A DNA stretch of 64,000 nt from Paraspadella gotoi (lineage: Eukaryota > Chaetognatha): the NCBI GenBank assembly GCA_051294375.1, contig CM119263.1, forward strand, positions 8,498,908 to 8,562,907, written 5' to 3'. Position numbers and translations under genes: made by a program. Within the stretch, counting starts at the first letter, position 1; each line of letters starts with the position of its first letter. Shown here one piece after another: positions 24,101 through 42,200 of this stretch. Under the pieces are notes generated by a model. The model searched no databases, was not told where the DNA came from, and worked only from the letters and a program-made list of their open reading frames with translations.

Positions 24101-24586
24101 GTGCAAGTCCCAAACTCGGACTTCGCCTCCCAAACACCCAGAAGCAAGGATGTCTCTTTGCACGGGATGGAATTGCAGAGACCAAGGGGTGCGCGGGTGT
24201 CCCGTTAAAGTGCGCTCAGACACCCCGTTGCGGATGGACGTCAACCGAATTGTGTGGTCACCGTGGGAAGAAGCCATCCAAGTTCTATTAGGATTTAAGT
24301 CAATTACTTCAGAAACGCGGAATCACAAATTAATGAGTCAGCCTAAAAGTGGTTACCCGTCGGAAGAAAATGAGACGGCAAAGGTTGATCTTTGACCTCC
24401 TTTGAGTTCCACCGCCTCATTGTTGACGTTAAACCGCGAAGTCTTATCTTCGGCCAGTTGTCTTAACGCCGCGTTCGCGGTCGGTGCCAGAGCGTGACGT
24501 CGCCTCGAGTGACCGTCGGTCTCACGACGACGAATTGCAAACAACAAATTAGTTCTATAGCGAGTTCGTCTTCTATTGATAACCAT
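6054..24586 (-). CDS. AMBRA1: AMBRA1-like autophagy/cullin-4 adaptor, complete 29-exon gene
   Basis: AMBRA1 is a scaffold that links Beclin-1/PI3K complexes, DDB1-CUL4 and dynein light chains, controlling autophagy initiation and cyclin D turnover. Exons (5' to 3'): 24586-24357, 24284-24101, 23938-23777, 23707-23445, 22902-22537, 21226-20099, 20030-19957, 19835-19253, 19164-18816, 17899-16479, 16360-16266, 16195-15775, 15671-15425, 14930-14830, 14638-14383, 14303-14036, 13732-13611, 13548-13410, 13264-13103, 12879-12803, 12591-12451, 12206-12105, 8353-8240, 8156-8002, 7838-7556, 7443-7298, 7221-7018, 6853-6727, 6599-6054. All introns are GT-AG, the phases join throughout, and the total is 8466 nt (2821 codons plus stop). 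N- and C-terminal WD40 halves match AMBRA1. The length is over twice the vertebrate protein (about 1300 aa) because of the low-complexity middle. Least certain are the exon 4 donor (GTTCGG) and exon 27. Start ATG 24586 is the first in its exon. Confidence 0.85.
8002..12879 (-). CDS. AMBRA1: AMBRA1 exons 20-24: C-terminal half of the split WD40 propeller
   Basis: Residues about 2191-2386. Exon 20 has CNVIVPRCRFYNDHSIK. Exon 21 has ISNSGDRLAVLIANN and TLGIFSLAPETRGHCLF. Exon 22 has WKAVSLGFSPLDNFVAVGLS. Exon 23 has MGHIYDLRRE and VLVAEVLHPSTF. Exon 24 has NPNSVAFLPEPAQGLVYGTN, then KGHLQICR. These follow the order of the AMBRA1 C-terminal half-propeller, and the last segment is close to the conserved S-x-x-W-L-P-E-P-G-x-G-L-x-Y-G-T-N-K-G-D motif. 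Exons 22 and 23 are separated by the gene's longest intron (3751 bp). Confidence 0.9.
8354..12104 (-). other. AMBRA1: AMBRA1 intron 22 (3.75 kb)
   Basis: Non-coding. It contains (CT)n tracts at 9109-9160, 10389-10410 and 11021-11044, an (AAAT)n tract at 11164-11193, and AT-rich filler. A GC-richer stretch at 11340-11700 has two related blocks (CACGTGATCCGA..., each later reaching CAACACGCC). Inverted copies of an R1-linked segment lie at about 11720-11790 and 12005-12085. ORFs here (e.g. 8899-9228, 11202-11558) show no domain and are judged spurious. Confidence 0.7.
13103..16360 (-). CDS. AMBRA1: AMBRA1 exons 11-19: linker to the C-terminal propeller half
   Basis: Residues about 1587-2190; nine exons. 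Recognisable stretches: RRRRRPTRWDLLEESPLQ and PYVVIYDRGRPYYVLKHRLR (exon 12); Gln/Arg-rich helix RDPARQQLQATWLQQRHEL (exon 13); LTRELDWHAQDNREMARML then HNRRLQA (exon 14); PSAPPPPDAGASARQ (exon 15); Ser/acidic SSSSGSEDWSHRLG (exon 16); a polyproline run before WRWARYNRQWFGRPDYG (exon 18); and CSFRVQWWDFSSLTPP (exon 19). It is mostly disordered, with short aromatic patches that could be docking motifs. Phases join at every intron. Confidence 0.78.
15170..15412 (+). repeat. R1 repeat copy B in AMBRA1 intron 13
   Basis: This copy matches the inverted copy at 160-511 and the copy at 50650-50835: AATATTATACCACTTCATTG, GAGAGTCTTGATTG, GGACCTGCTATGTCAT, GGCAAGATAGCTTATTTATT and TTGGTTGTACCAATTTCATA. 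It ends about 12 bp from the exon 13 splice donor (15424). Confidence 0.8.
16479..17899 (-). CDS. AMBRA1: AMBRA1 exon 10: large disordered Ser/Pro and charged segment
   Basis: Residues about 1114-1586, the largest exon (1421 nt). It starts Ser-rich, becomes Pro-rich (IFPPPPRSSPPSIPPSISPL), then has a basic helix (VRQKILEFQQRRAARADRL). Next is a Glu/Arg/Lys-rich tract with a possible nuclear localisation signal (RSKRVWSDQF, DSKRSKK) and an acidic end. It contains DFETQTREE, a TQT motif of the dynein-light-chain type, near residue 1324. Several overlapping antisense ORFs here are shadows. Confidence 0.82.
17998..18052 (-). ncRNA. Hammerhead-ribozyme-like motif, left arm, decayed
   Basis: On the minus strand, CACTGATGA and one extra A are followed by a perfect 6-bp stem II (GACTCT/AGAGTC) with a 7-nt loop. 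Then comes AAAAC where the hammerhead core needs GAAAC, and ACATGTTT. The core G12 position is therefore mutated and the copy should be inactive. AMBRA1 pre-mRNA carries it in the sense orientation. Confidence 0.6.
18628..18680 (+). ncRNA. Hammerhead-ribozyme-like motif, right arm, decayed
   Basis: On the + strand, CACTGAT is followed by AAAGTGCAGAGTCGAAAC and ATGTCTG. The GAAAC box and a GUC cleavage-type triplet are intact. The first strand of stem II and the end of the CUGAUGA box are deleted relative to the left arm. The 4 nt after the cleavage triplet (TGTT) can pair with AACA before CTGAT as stem I. Confidence 0.6.
18816..20030 (-). CDS. AMBRA1: AMBRA1 exons 7-9: Pro/Thr/Ser- and Asn-rich linker
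   Basis: Residues about 778-1113, exons 20030-19957, 19835-19253 and 19164-18816. Exon 8 is Pro/Thr/Ser-rich (QPPFTTSLPPLPPFSSPPTT) followed by Arg/Ser-rich sequence. Exon 9 holds two polyasparagine runs (NGNNNNNNNN, SNNNNNNNNF) encoded by AAC/AAT repeats. No folded domain is visible. The exon 9 donor GATCGG/GTATTA is phase 0, matching the next acceptor across the foldback-bearing intron. Confidence 0.78.
20099..21226 (-). CDS. AMBRA1: AMBRA1 exon 6: His/Lys/Gln-rich tandem-repeat segment
   Basis: Residues about 402-777. The first third has acidic/Arg helices (MARAFADEVTRQHDSDAERI). The middle is an array of about 14 ten-residue units of the type ADQRHAKDSV (see the repeat entry). The end is a Lys/Ser/Asp-rich tail with KNSKNRHKDVKTKNEEKRSK. 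It is entirely low complexity and likely disordered. The acceptor is TTTGACAAG and the donor GTGATA; phase 2 at both ends joins exons 5 and 7. Confidence 0.8.
20505..20905 (-). repeat. Coding minisatellite, 30-bp unit (10 aa)
   Basis: About 14 tandem units. The central units (about 20655-20850) are nearly identical at the DNA level, each containing TTTAGCATGCCGCTGATTGG or its GATC/TGTCG variants on the + strand. Outer units are more diverged (KGRVTDQKHAQ, QESFADQQLTK). All changes keep the reading frame. Consensus peptide: A-D/N-Q-R-H-A-K-D/E/N-S-V. Confidence 0.95.
22225..22400 (+). repeat. tRNA-derived SINE-like sequence in AMBRA1 intron 5
   Basis: The stretch has a tRNA-like CTCATAA anticodon-loop sequence (22255-22261) and, 12 nt on, a B-box-like GGTTCAATTCC (22274-22284, one difference from GGTTCGANNCC). 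A GC-richer tail follows to about 22400. No full cloverleaf could be drawn, so it is a SINE head or tRNA relic, not a functional tRNA. Confidence 0.3.
22537..22902 (-). CDS. AMBRA1: AMBRA1 exon 5: predicted coiled coil
   Basis: Residues about 280-401. The segment LERLRTELDQQLERLHESLN has heptad-like Leu spacing and continues with alanine-rich VVQARNAASDAASNIANVAG. It then becomes Gly/Asn-rich and disordered. It is probably an oligomerisation or spacer segment; I know no counterpart in vertebrate AMBRA1. Confidence 0.75.
23155..23260. repeat. Degenerate CCCTAA-like array in AMBRA1 intron 4
   Basis: A run of imperfect CCCTAA, CCCCTAA and CCTTAA words (TTACCCTAACCC, CTTAACCCTAACTACCCCTA) covers about 100 bp. 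Similar G-strand runs appear at 25900-25970 and 35990-36110. This is an interstitial telomere-like or simple repeat, not a chromosome end. Confidence 0.6.
23445..24586 (-). CDS. AMBRA1: AMBRA1 exons 1-4: N-terminal half of the split WD40 propeller
   Basis: Residues 1 to about 279. A basic N-terminus (INRRRTRYRT) leads to the helical segment LRQLAEDKTSRF and the first strand QRSTFAVSFSSDG. Then come ASSHGDHTIRL, TGHPRTPWSLQFHPVQRD, SGCLGGEVRVWDLH (exon 2), ISAICFHPRVRLLVIAT, LYFWDWS (exon 3) and LVRWVGFSPFGDILYTGI (exon 4). These align blade by blade with the AMBRA1 N-terminal WD40 region, including the GH-to-WD spacing and the FHP signature. Exon 4 then leaves the propeller into a Cys/Arg-rich stretch. 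The last exon 4 bases use the CAG/GTTCGG donor because only that phase joins exon 5; CTG/GTAAAT at 23423 is an alternative with another phase. Confidence 0.88.
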
Positions 24587-25477
24587 TTTAAACTCCTTTC
24601 GTTCGTTTTTAATCGCATTGAGTCATATGAAAACTAAAGCTTAAATAAAACGTTAAATGAACCCAAAAAATGGGCTAATTCATGTTTAAACGAGGAGAGG
24701 CTGCTGTAATCAGTCTTCGGAAAATGTAATCCTGGTATTGTCACGTGAAATGTGGTGGAAAGGCTTGAGACTTAATACTTGGCTGAATTCAGCACCGAAT
24801 TCAGTCTTCAGTTTTAACCGCAGCAGCTGCCCCAATCAAGAGCAGAGGCTGCTGATTTCCTTTCGCTGCAGCTGCTGCGGAGCCGCGTAATTCATGAAGA
24901 AGGATGAAACAAATTTATAGACAATTTTATAAAATTGCAGTGTTCGACCATCATACATCATAGCTAATTAAACAAAAAATCCGTAACTATCGTTAAAGTA
25001 TTAAGTATTCGTTAACAAATAAGTACGAGAAGGAGTAAAGCGGGAGCCATTACCGAACCGTCGCTGCTTTTACTGCGGATTCGCAGCCGCTGATCAGCTG
25101 ATTCCTGTAAAACTCTAATCTGTCGAGTCAAGTCATTTAGTAGTTTTATTTTTAGTTTAATTACAGACTAGTAATAGTTTCTTAGGCTACATCTTTATCA
25201 ATTTAATGTTGTCTTTTTATTTTTTGTTTAGCATTAGTATTTGGAATTTCATTTACAATAGTCAATATCATTTCTTTCTCATTTGCGAAAACATGACAAA
25301 ACATGACAAAAACCCAACTTACTCGTGAGAAAGAGACCTCTCGTGGACAAGTCTTAAATCTACTAATAGGAAAAAACAGCAACTTCTTATATAATTTTTA
25401 TATAATTTATATATTGTTTGTACCAATTTCATATGTTTTTATTGATATTGGTAATTAGTCGTTAAATTAGCTGAATT
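24587..25477. other. AMBRA1 upstream region
   Basis: This AT-rich 5' flank has two GC-rich patches (24690-24900 and 25050-25110) with CAGCTGC/GCAGC-rich short palindromes such as CGCTGCAGCTGCTGCGG. No TATA box or CpG island is convincing, so the promoter is not placed. A remnant of R1 (TTGTACCAATTTCATATG) lies at 25415-25436. Confidence 0.4.
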
Positions 25478-25774
25478 AAACTTTTTAATAAGTTTTTTAA
25501 TAAGTTTTTTTTTATGGGTGTTATTAAGCCAAGATCCTTTTTAGGTTTAATTTTATAAGACAGTTTAGTTATTTGCAACAACAATTTATTATTAAAAGAT
25601 AAACATGTTTCGGCTCGAATTCGAGCCTTCATCAGTGCCAAAATGTTTTGTGAATTACTCACAAACATAGGCTATGTTGTTGCAAATAACTAAACTGTCT
25701 TATAAAATTAAACCTAAAAAGGATCTTGGCTTAATAACACCCATATTTCATCGGAAAAAACTTATTAAAAAGTT
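25478..25774. mobile_element. Foldback element with about 100-bp arms
   Basis: 25478-25582 and 25674-25774 are near-perfect inverted copies (left arm has GGTGTTATTAAGCCAAGATC; right arm has its complement GATCTTGGCTTAATAACACC). The left arm has a small internal duplication and the right arm a short insertion. The 91-nt loop holds a hammerhead-like core. A further copy of the arm segment AAACCTAAAAAGGATCTTA appears at 25803-25821. Confidence 0.85.
25595..25645 (-). ncRNA. Hammerhead ribozyme-like motif with intact core
   Basis: The minus strand reads GGCACTGATGAA, then a perfect stem II in the palindrome GGCTCGAATTCGAGCC (25612-25627), then GAAAC and ATGTTTATC. Both hammerhead boxes (CUGAUGA, GAAA) are intact, with one unpaired A at the base of stem II. 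A very short stem III (AC/GU, AU loop) precedes the cleavage-type U17. This is the minimal form described for Penelope-like retroelements. Stem I pairing is weak, so activity is uncertain. Confidence 0.6.
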
Positions 25775-25821
25775 TAAGTCATAGGTTTAATTTTTAAAAT
25801 TAAACCTAAAAAGGATCTTAT

Positions 25822-27784
25822 ATTCGGAGACTAAAACCTAGCCAGTCAGTGATTTTTTTATGTAGTTTTTTGCATCTTTTTATTAAATTTAAGAGAGTTA
25901 AGGATAACGGTTACGGTTATGGACTTCTGGGGGTTAGGCGTAGGGCGCTGGGGTAGGGGGGTTAGGCAGCTGGTAGAAAAGTAATAAATATTCTACTTTT
26001 ACAAGCGTCAAACGATAAAAAAAAAAAAAAAAAAAAAAAACGACTGTTTAGAGGGGAGGTATCAATTTCCGAATTAAAAATTTTACGGTATGCCGAACAT
26101 TCTGAATTTTCTGAATATTCTGAAATTTCACAACTAAGATATTAATTATTATCATTTTTCAAATTACATATTGGTTTAGTCATGGCTTGTTGTGACGTTT
26201 AATGATTTAACGAAAATTCAGCGACGTTCAAGACGACCATGACACTTGGGTGATTTTTTCGCGGTTTTCTCCTTGTGACGGAATCCAATTCTCGCTTTAC
26301 CTTTTTATCTTTTATCTAGCCGTCGTCGTCTTCGTCGTCGTCGTCTCCCACGTCCAACACCGCCCCTTTTTCGCTTAAGACACACAGACACATCGTTTCG
26401 AGATTCGTTTAGCATCCAAATCGTCGTCCATATGATGAATATAACTTCAGAAATTTAACGTAAAACGAAAAGATGTGGTAGTACTATAGGAGTATTTTTA
26501 CTTAAAATTACTTCAAACAGTTTACGGCATATTGATATTAATTATTCACATCGAAGACAAGTTTGTGTTATTTTTCTCGGTGAACCGCGATTTCACAGTC
26601 GCGTTCCACTGTCGATCACGCTTTCACAGAGTAACCATAGATATTTATGTTATTTAAAGAAAGAAGTTCCAATTACAATTCCCCCCCAAAAAAAGACAAA
26701 ACTAAACAAATGAATATCAAAAAAGTTCATTGCGTCATTTTTTGTGAAAAACCGCTATTACAACTATTTTTCTTTTCTCATAGCTGATATTGGCCTGCTA
26801 TTTATTCCTAATTTTCGCTACTATTTGTGCCTTTTCTATACCTTACTGGCCTGTCCTACTTTCGTGCTTAAAATATCCGCAGCTTCATTGCTTTTGTTTC
26901 CAACTCCAAGGACGAGAGTCAAATGACACAGCAAAAGTTAATGGATCAGATTTCAATAAAATTTGTAACAAGAATCTTAAAGGCTGATGTTTGCGTAACT
27001 GAAATATAAAATAAGCCGTCGCTGCATATTTTTCGGCTGTCGTTGACATTAAATATAAACTAATTAACTATCCAAAACTACTAAAATTTTTCTCCATGCC
27101 CAATGGGAAATTGCCCATATTTCTGAGCCAGGGATTTCTTGACCTGTGTTCATCAATCGACGAGTCCTCGACGTCGACGACTTGGTTGAAGCCCGATTAA
27201 AGACAACGAGTGTAGAGCGATTTAGGGAATGCGCGATCGAATAAAGGGGAGTGAGCGATCGAATGATCGAGCGATTGAGCGATTCAGGGATGAGGATTGA
27301 GGGAGGGACGAAAGGACGATCGAAACACATGGACCGTCTTCAATTTTATCTTGATCGCTTGAAGTTTAACGTGACCCCCTTTGTCGCTCCTTCATCGTCG
27401 TTGTTGTTTAATGTACTACATATTTTAAAACAGCCAAAGCTCAGTTCATTGTAAAAGCAAAAGGGCGTTCTCCCATTAAAAAAAAATACTCATTTAAAGT
27501 TGAAATTACTTCTGACCTATCATCAATACAACAATGAAACCTAGTCTTGATCTTGGGACCTACCGTTCGAAAGGATCTGACAAAACAACCGGGCCGTAAG
27601 ACGCGAGCCTCTTCTTCGCAACGACAATCATCTCCTCGTTTTTATTGTTTTCTTCGTTCACAACATTTTCTTCATCGACCATAGTCATTGTCCTCGTCGT
27701 CATCATTTTCGTCTTTTTCTTTATTTAACCAATTTTGAAATTCATTTTCATTTTTTTGAATAATTAATAAATGCCCACAAAATT
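25822..27784. other. Intergenic DNA / possible 5' region of the next gene
   Basis: A G-rich TTAGG-like stretch (25900-25970), an A26 homopolymer (26019-26040) and TCGTCG repeats occur here. A hydrophobic segment after a good acceptor at 26784 (LILACYLFLIFATICAFS) could be a signal-peptide exon of the downstream gene, but it lacks its own ATG and a proven splice link. GCGATCGA-type short repeats lie at 27230-27300. Confidence 0.35.
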
Positions 27785-29505
27785 TTGGCCTCAAAACGAA
27801 AGCCAAACCGAGTAAGAAAGCCGCAAGCGCGTTTTATCAACGTTTTAAAAAAATATGCTGACGAAGGCACCGCAAAATATGACATCCACAGCGACGCGCA
27901 GATGGATAGTTTCCAGGATAATCTTCATTATCTTGGTTCAGTTTTTTTCTGTGTCGAAATCAGAATCTCCTCAAGGAATTTACCGGGTGAGAAATTCTTT
28001 CAGTTATGGTTTAAAATAAGAAACTCCTCACTCACTTTGTTATCGTTGGCTTTAAAATTGTCTACACTACCTTAGCTGTGTTGCAGCTATCGCACTATTT
28101 TAAATCCTAGTTTTTTGATGCATTTACCAATGAATGGAAAAATGATGATCAACTTGTTCACAGTACTTGTTGGAAGGGGACGACGCCCTTAGTGATGACT
28201 TCATCACCAACGTACGACTCAGATGTGAGGACGACAGCGACGATGGCCGAGACGATTGCCCCGCGCTTATTCGTGAGTCCTTCTCCGCTATATCACGCGT
28301 CACAGATCACGTATTTGTCTCTTTAAAGCACTTTCACGTTTAATTTTTTCTAATTTTTCTTATTGCAATTTCCATTCCTTTATAGCCAACAATAACCAGG
28401 CTTTGTTAGCTTTTGTTAGCTTTTTGTTAGCTTCAACAAATAACTCCCCTTTTCTTATTCTTTCATGACTGTTGACGATTCTAAATTCCCGCCTCCTCTT
28501 CCCTGCCCGAAGAGGAGTTCCGCAGTCAGTCTAAGATCTTCGCCAAGTGCGACGTCAGCGCCGTCGCCTTCGAATCCAAGATGGCGTCGTTCCTCGCCAA
28601 CTGCGGCGCCGACTTCAAGCTGGTCGTTAGACCCCAAGACGAGAAGGAGATGAGGTGGCGCGTCTGCATGCACGAGAAGCAGATAGGTGAGAATGAAGGT
28701 TTCGTGCACTGTAGACTGTAGACTGTGAGTGGACTGTGACTGTGACTGTGACTAGAGAGGAGAAGATGAGAAGATGAGAAGATGAGCTTGGGTTAAATGG
28801 GGTCGTTTGTGAATTTTTGATGTATTATTCGGTAGATCGCATTTTAGTAGCGTGTTCGGAGTACAACTTATCGCTTTTTCCCTATCCCTCTCTTCTCCCG
28901 AAGGATGGATCGACGGCAGCTTGACCAGTCTGACTCTCGAGCTGCTACATCAATGTCCCGGAACAGCGAGGACCTGTCTCACCGTCTTCAAGAATAAAGT
29001 TGGCGGTATCGCGCGAACCATTTATCAACAACACGAAATATCTTGTGGTGAGGATGACGAAGTCGCCGAACGGATAAAAAATTATTGATAAAGTCTTACT
29101 AAGGGCAAGGTTGAAAAATAAACTATAAATCAACAAAAAGAAACGGTCGACTAGTTGGGTTTGCATGGTGCGTAATATTGACTTGAGTCTTTAAATCATT
29201 TCTTTTTAAATTCCTTCTTTTTTCTGATACTCGCTTCCTCTATCCCTCCTTTTCCCTCCCCTAAAACTTCTTTTTTAATCTCCCTTGTCTTCTCTAACCC
29301 TCCCTTACCCTTTTTTCGAGGGGATCTCCACTCCGAACTCTCGGAGGCCATCAACTCTTGCGCCAGAGACTCGGCCCGAATCCCTCGGGGCGCCTCCCGT
29401 CGTCCGCTCTACGCCTTTAAGAACTGTCTGGACAGGAAGATGCGCCGTTGGACCGCCAAAGTGGAGAAGGAGGCTCCGAGGAGAAGGACTGCTATCACCG
29501 CTTGA
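27785..29505 (+). CDS. Unrecognised Cys-containing protein, five 3' exons plus a 23-nt microexon
   Basis: Phase-consistent exons: about 27785-27935 (start uncertain), 27964-27986 (microexon ESPQGIYR), 28164-28272, 28513-28686, 28904-29047 and 29321-29505 with the TGA stop. AATAAA at 29641 is a likely poly(A) signal. Visible: basic KRKPNRVRKPQARF, acidic EGDDALSDDF, then RCEDDSDDGRDDC, FAKC, FLANCG, RVCMHEKQI, LLHQCPGTARTC, EISCG, INSCARDS, FKNCLDRKMRRW and a basic tail. The roughly regular Cys spacing suggests a disulfide-bonded helical secreted protein, but no signal peptide exon is confirmed and I recognise no family. Exons are GC-rich and introns AT-rich, as in AMBRA1. Confidence 0.7.
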
Positions 29506-39150
<9,645 letters not shown>

Positions 39151-39158
39151 AATCTATT

Positions 39159-39198
<40 letters not shown>

Positions 39199-39249
39199 AT
39201 CTCTCTCTCTCCTCTCTCTCTGACTCGTCATTCTCTTTTCTCTTCTCTC

Positions 39250-42200
39250 TTCGCCAACTGCCCCCTTGGCCATATTTTGTGTTGCTCCTGCGCCCCCTGG
39301 GCCCGAAACCCGGTAAGGTAGTCCGTCGACTTTTCCTACGTCCGATAGAGGCACCGGATGTTCGAAGAGAGAAGATAAACAACTAACACAACGGAAGGAT
39401 GAAAAAATTGCGGGCAGGGGGAAAAACAATAGGGTTAACATGAAAAAAAATAAAGGATAGACTTCGTCCCTTTAGAAGCTGTCGTTAAGATTCTGGATTA
39501 GTAGAATACGTTTTGATGATTTAAAATAGTTGAAAAACTAGAGAGAGAGAATGAGACGGAAAGAGAGAAGAGGGAGACAGAAGAGGTAGATGTAGAGATC
39601 GGAGACGAGAGAGGAGATGAGAAGTAGGAGGACCTGAGAGAGAGATAGACGGGAAATGTCAGGTGACCATAATATGACAAAATGAACTTTCTTATTGGAA
39701 ATCTGCAGAACCAAATACATGGCTCACGGCTTTAGGATAACAGTCTCATCGAATGGAATCGTCGTAGCTCCTTTTCTTTTTGCTCTTTCGGTTTCTTTTT
39801 TCTTTTCTTTTTCTCGATTCTTCTTGCTTTCTCTGTGCCTTTCTTTTTGTCACTTCTCAATTATTTTTTTCCCTTTCGTCTCTTAGGCTGTTCTGGAATT
39901 TCTAAAGAAATAAGTGTTTTTAAAAAGCGTATTCGAGTAGGTTAGAAGAGAAACTTTACCTTGCCTAGAAAGTTCAAGAAATAAAAATCAACCGGAAAAA
40001 ATTGAAAGACTAACGAGTTTTGAAAAAACACAGAGGGTCTCGAGCATAGAACTCGACAAAAAGTTATTTTTCGACCTGGACAGAATAGCTCGGAAGTATT
40101 TGGCCCAAACGGCCAGCATCTAAGACAAGACGGAGAAAAAGGGATGAAGGAGAGGGAGAGAGAGGGAGACGTGAGACGGAGGATGGAGCAGATAACGCAA
40201 GAGGGAGCATGGAGGAGAGAGAGAAGAGACTCAGCGACGGAGCGGGCCCCCCCTTCATGCGTACAACCTCGTTTTCGAGATCATCTTCATGACCTTTTCA
40301 CGTTTTTTGGTTGTCTCTGTGGATACCGTTTGTGTGTGTGTGTGTGGTGTGTGATAGGATGATGGAGACGCAGAGAGGTGATGAACTAGGAGAGACCGAG
40401 GGAGAAAGATACGAGGAAGAGAGATGAGATAGATGAGAGAAATTTCCCCGAGAGATGGAGGGAGAGAAAGTTTGTAGACGGAGAGTCTTAGAGAACGCTT
40501 TTTGAGAGGGAGCGTTTGTTTTCGCTCTCTTTGGGGGTTTCCAGAGGCCAGTTTTCGATGACTGAAAAAAAACGGTGGAATTAGCGCGAATCTTCTGAGA
40601 TGGATCAATTGATCAGAATTAAGAATAAAGTCGAAGAAGAAAATGGGAGTGAAGTCGTGTCTGTAACTAAAAAGTTAATATAGTACTCATCGACTGTACA
40701 AAAAAGATAATGGGTCATTAAAAGGTTAAAATAAAAAATCTTTAGCAAGTGAAGAATCAACATAAATAAAACTAAAAACCGCTCTAATAATGATTTCAAA
40801 GGAAAAAAACACCTTTGAATCCCGAAAAAAAAAAAATCTTGCGGCGACCACCTAAAAACCGTCTTATATCTCTAACATGGCTTTAAATTTCAAGGTTTCC
40901 TTTCCTCAATGAAACGTCACACCACCAACACAACAATCTCGAAACAAAAACAAATCCATCTCCAAGCCTCTTTGACGCCTCGAAAAGACGTCGTCACAGC
41001 AATTAAGGAAAAAGAGATTTTGGTACTGTGACAGGGAAACTGACAAGGACACTTATCACTGCTTTTGTAATTGGTGGATAAGGTCCGACTTTATTCTATG
41101 ATTTATTCTCTCTCTTGCCGTCGATGTGTGGCCGCTCTCCTCTCTCTTCTTTCTTCTCTCTCTCTCTCTCTCTCTCTTAGATAGATGACCTCCGCGTAAA
41201 ATCGGTTCTGCCTAATCGAATCTTCACTTAGCGTCGGCCACCGCCGTGGTCGGTCTTCGCGACGTCTTCCGTCACCTGTTCGTCTCGTCTACCGCGGTCA
41301 TCCGTCGTGCCGGTCGTCTCGGTCGTTCAGCCTCGAATGCGTCAAAGGACAAAAGCTGATCGATCTGTTTTTGGATCGGCCGAAAACTGAGTTACTGGAA
41401 GTCATTCTCTTTGAGTGCTTTGTGGAATCGTGTGAAAGTGGGAGATGAAGGGAAAGGCCCTCACGAAGTTGAAGGCGGGAGAAACAAAATGGGCACAGGG
41501 GATTTTTTTTCAATGACTTGTTTGATCATTTATTTTACGAACCTACCATCGTGTATGTGTTACTCGCCTTTACTATGATGTACTAGAACTAATGGCTATT
41601 CCTCTGTGATATTTCTTTAAATTTGTTATCGTTAATCAGGTCTCTTACTGTATTAAATTTCTTTGAAAATAAACTGTTAATATACTTTACTTATTTCCTT
41701 GTTACTAAATAAATTAAAATATAAAAAGAAAACAAAATTGATGAAAAAAAATAGCATAACCCGTGAGGGTTTGCAGAAAGTTGCAAAGAAGAATGTTCAT
41801 TTATGAAGAGAAAAACCCAACACCGAGTAATCATAAGGAAAAACGAGGCGGGCGCGGGAAACAATTCATAAATAACAATGATGAACAAAACTTTGAACTC
41901 TTTCCATCAACCGAATGGGGTTAAAAAATTATAAACAAATAAAACTTTCCTTCTGGCAGAAGCAAAAGAAAAGGACATGAGAAAAATTACTCTCTCTTAA
42001 TGTCTAAACACAATGAGAAACGAACAAACATTCCGTAATGACAAGAAGCGTTAGAAAACAGATAGAGCGAGAGAGGAGAGGAATGAGACGAGATAGAGAG
42101 ATGAGAGAGAGAGGGATGAGAAGACAGGCAGGTACGACGAGGTGGAGAGAGAGAGGGAGTGAATTCAGGTTTGTACGGATGTTATTTTTTGATTTTTTTT

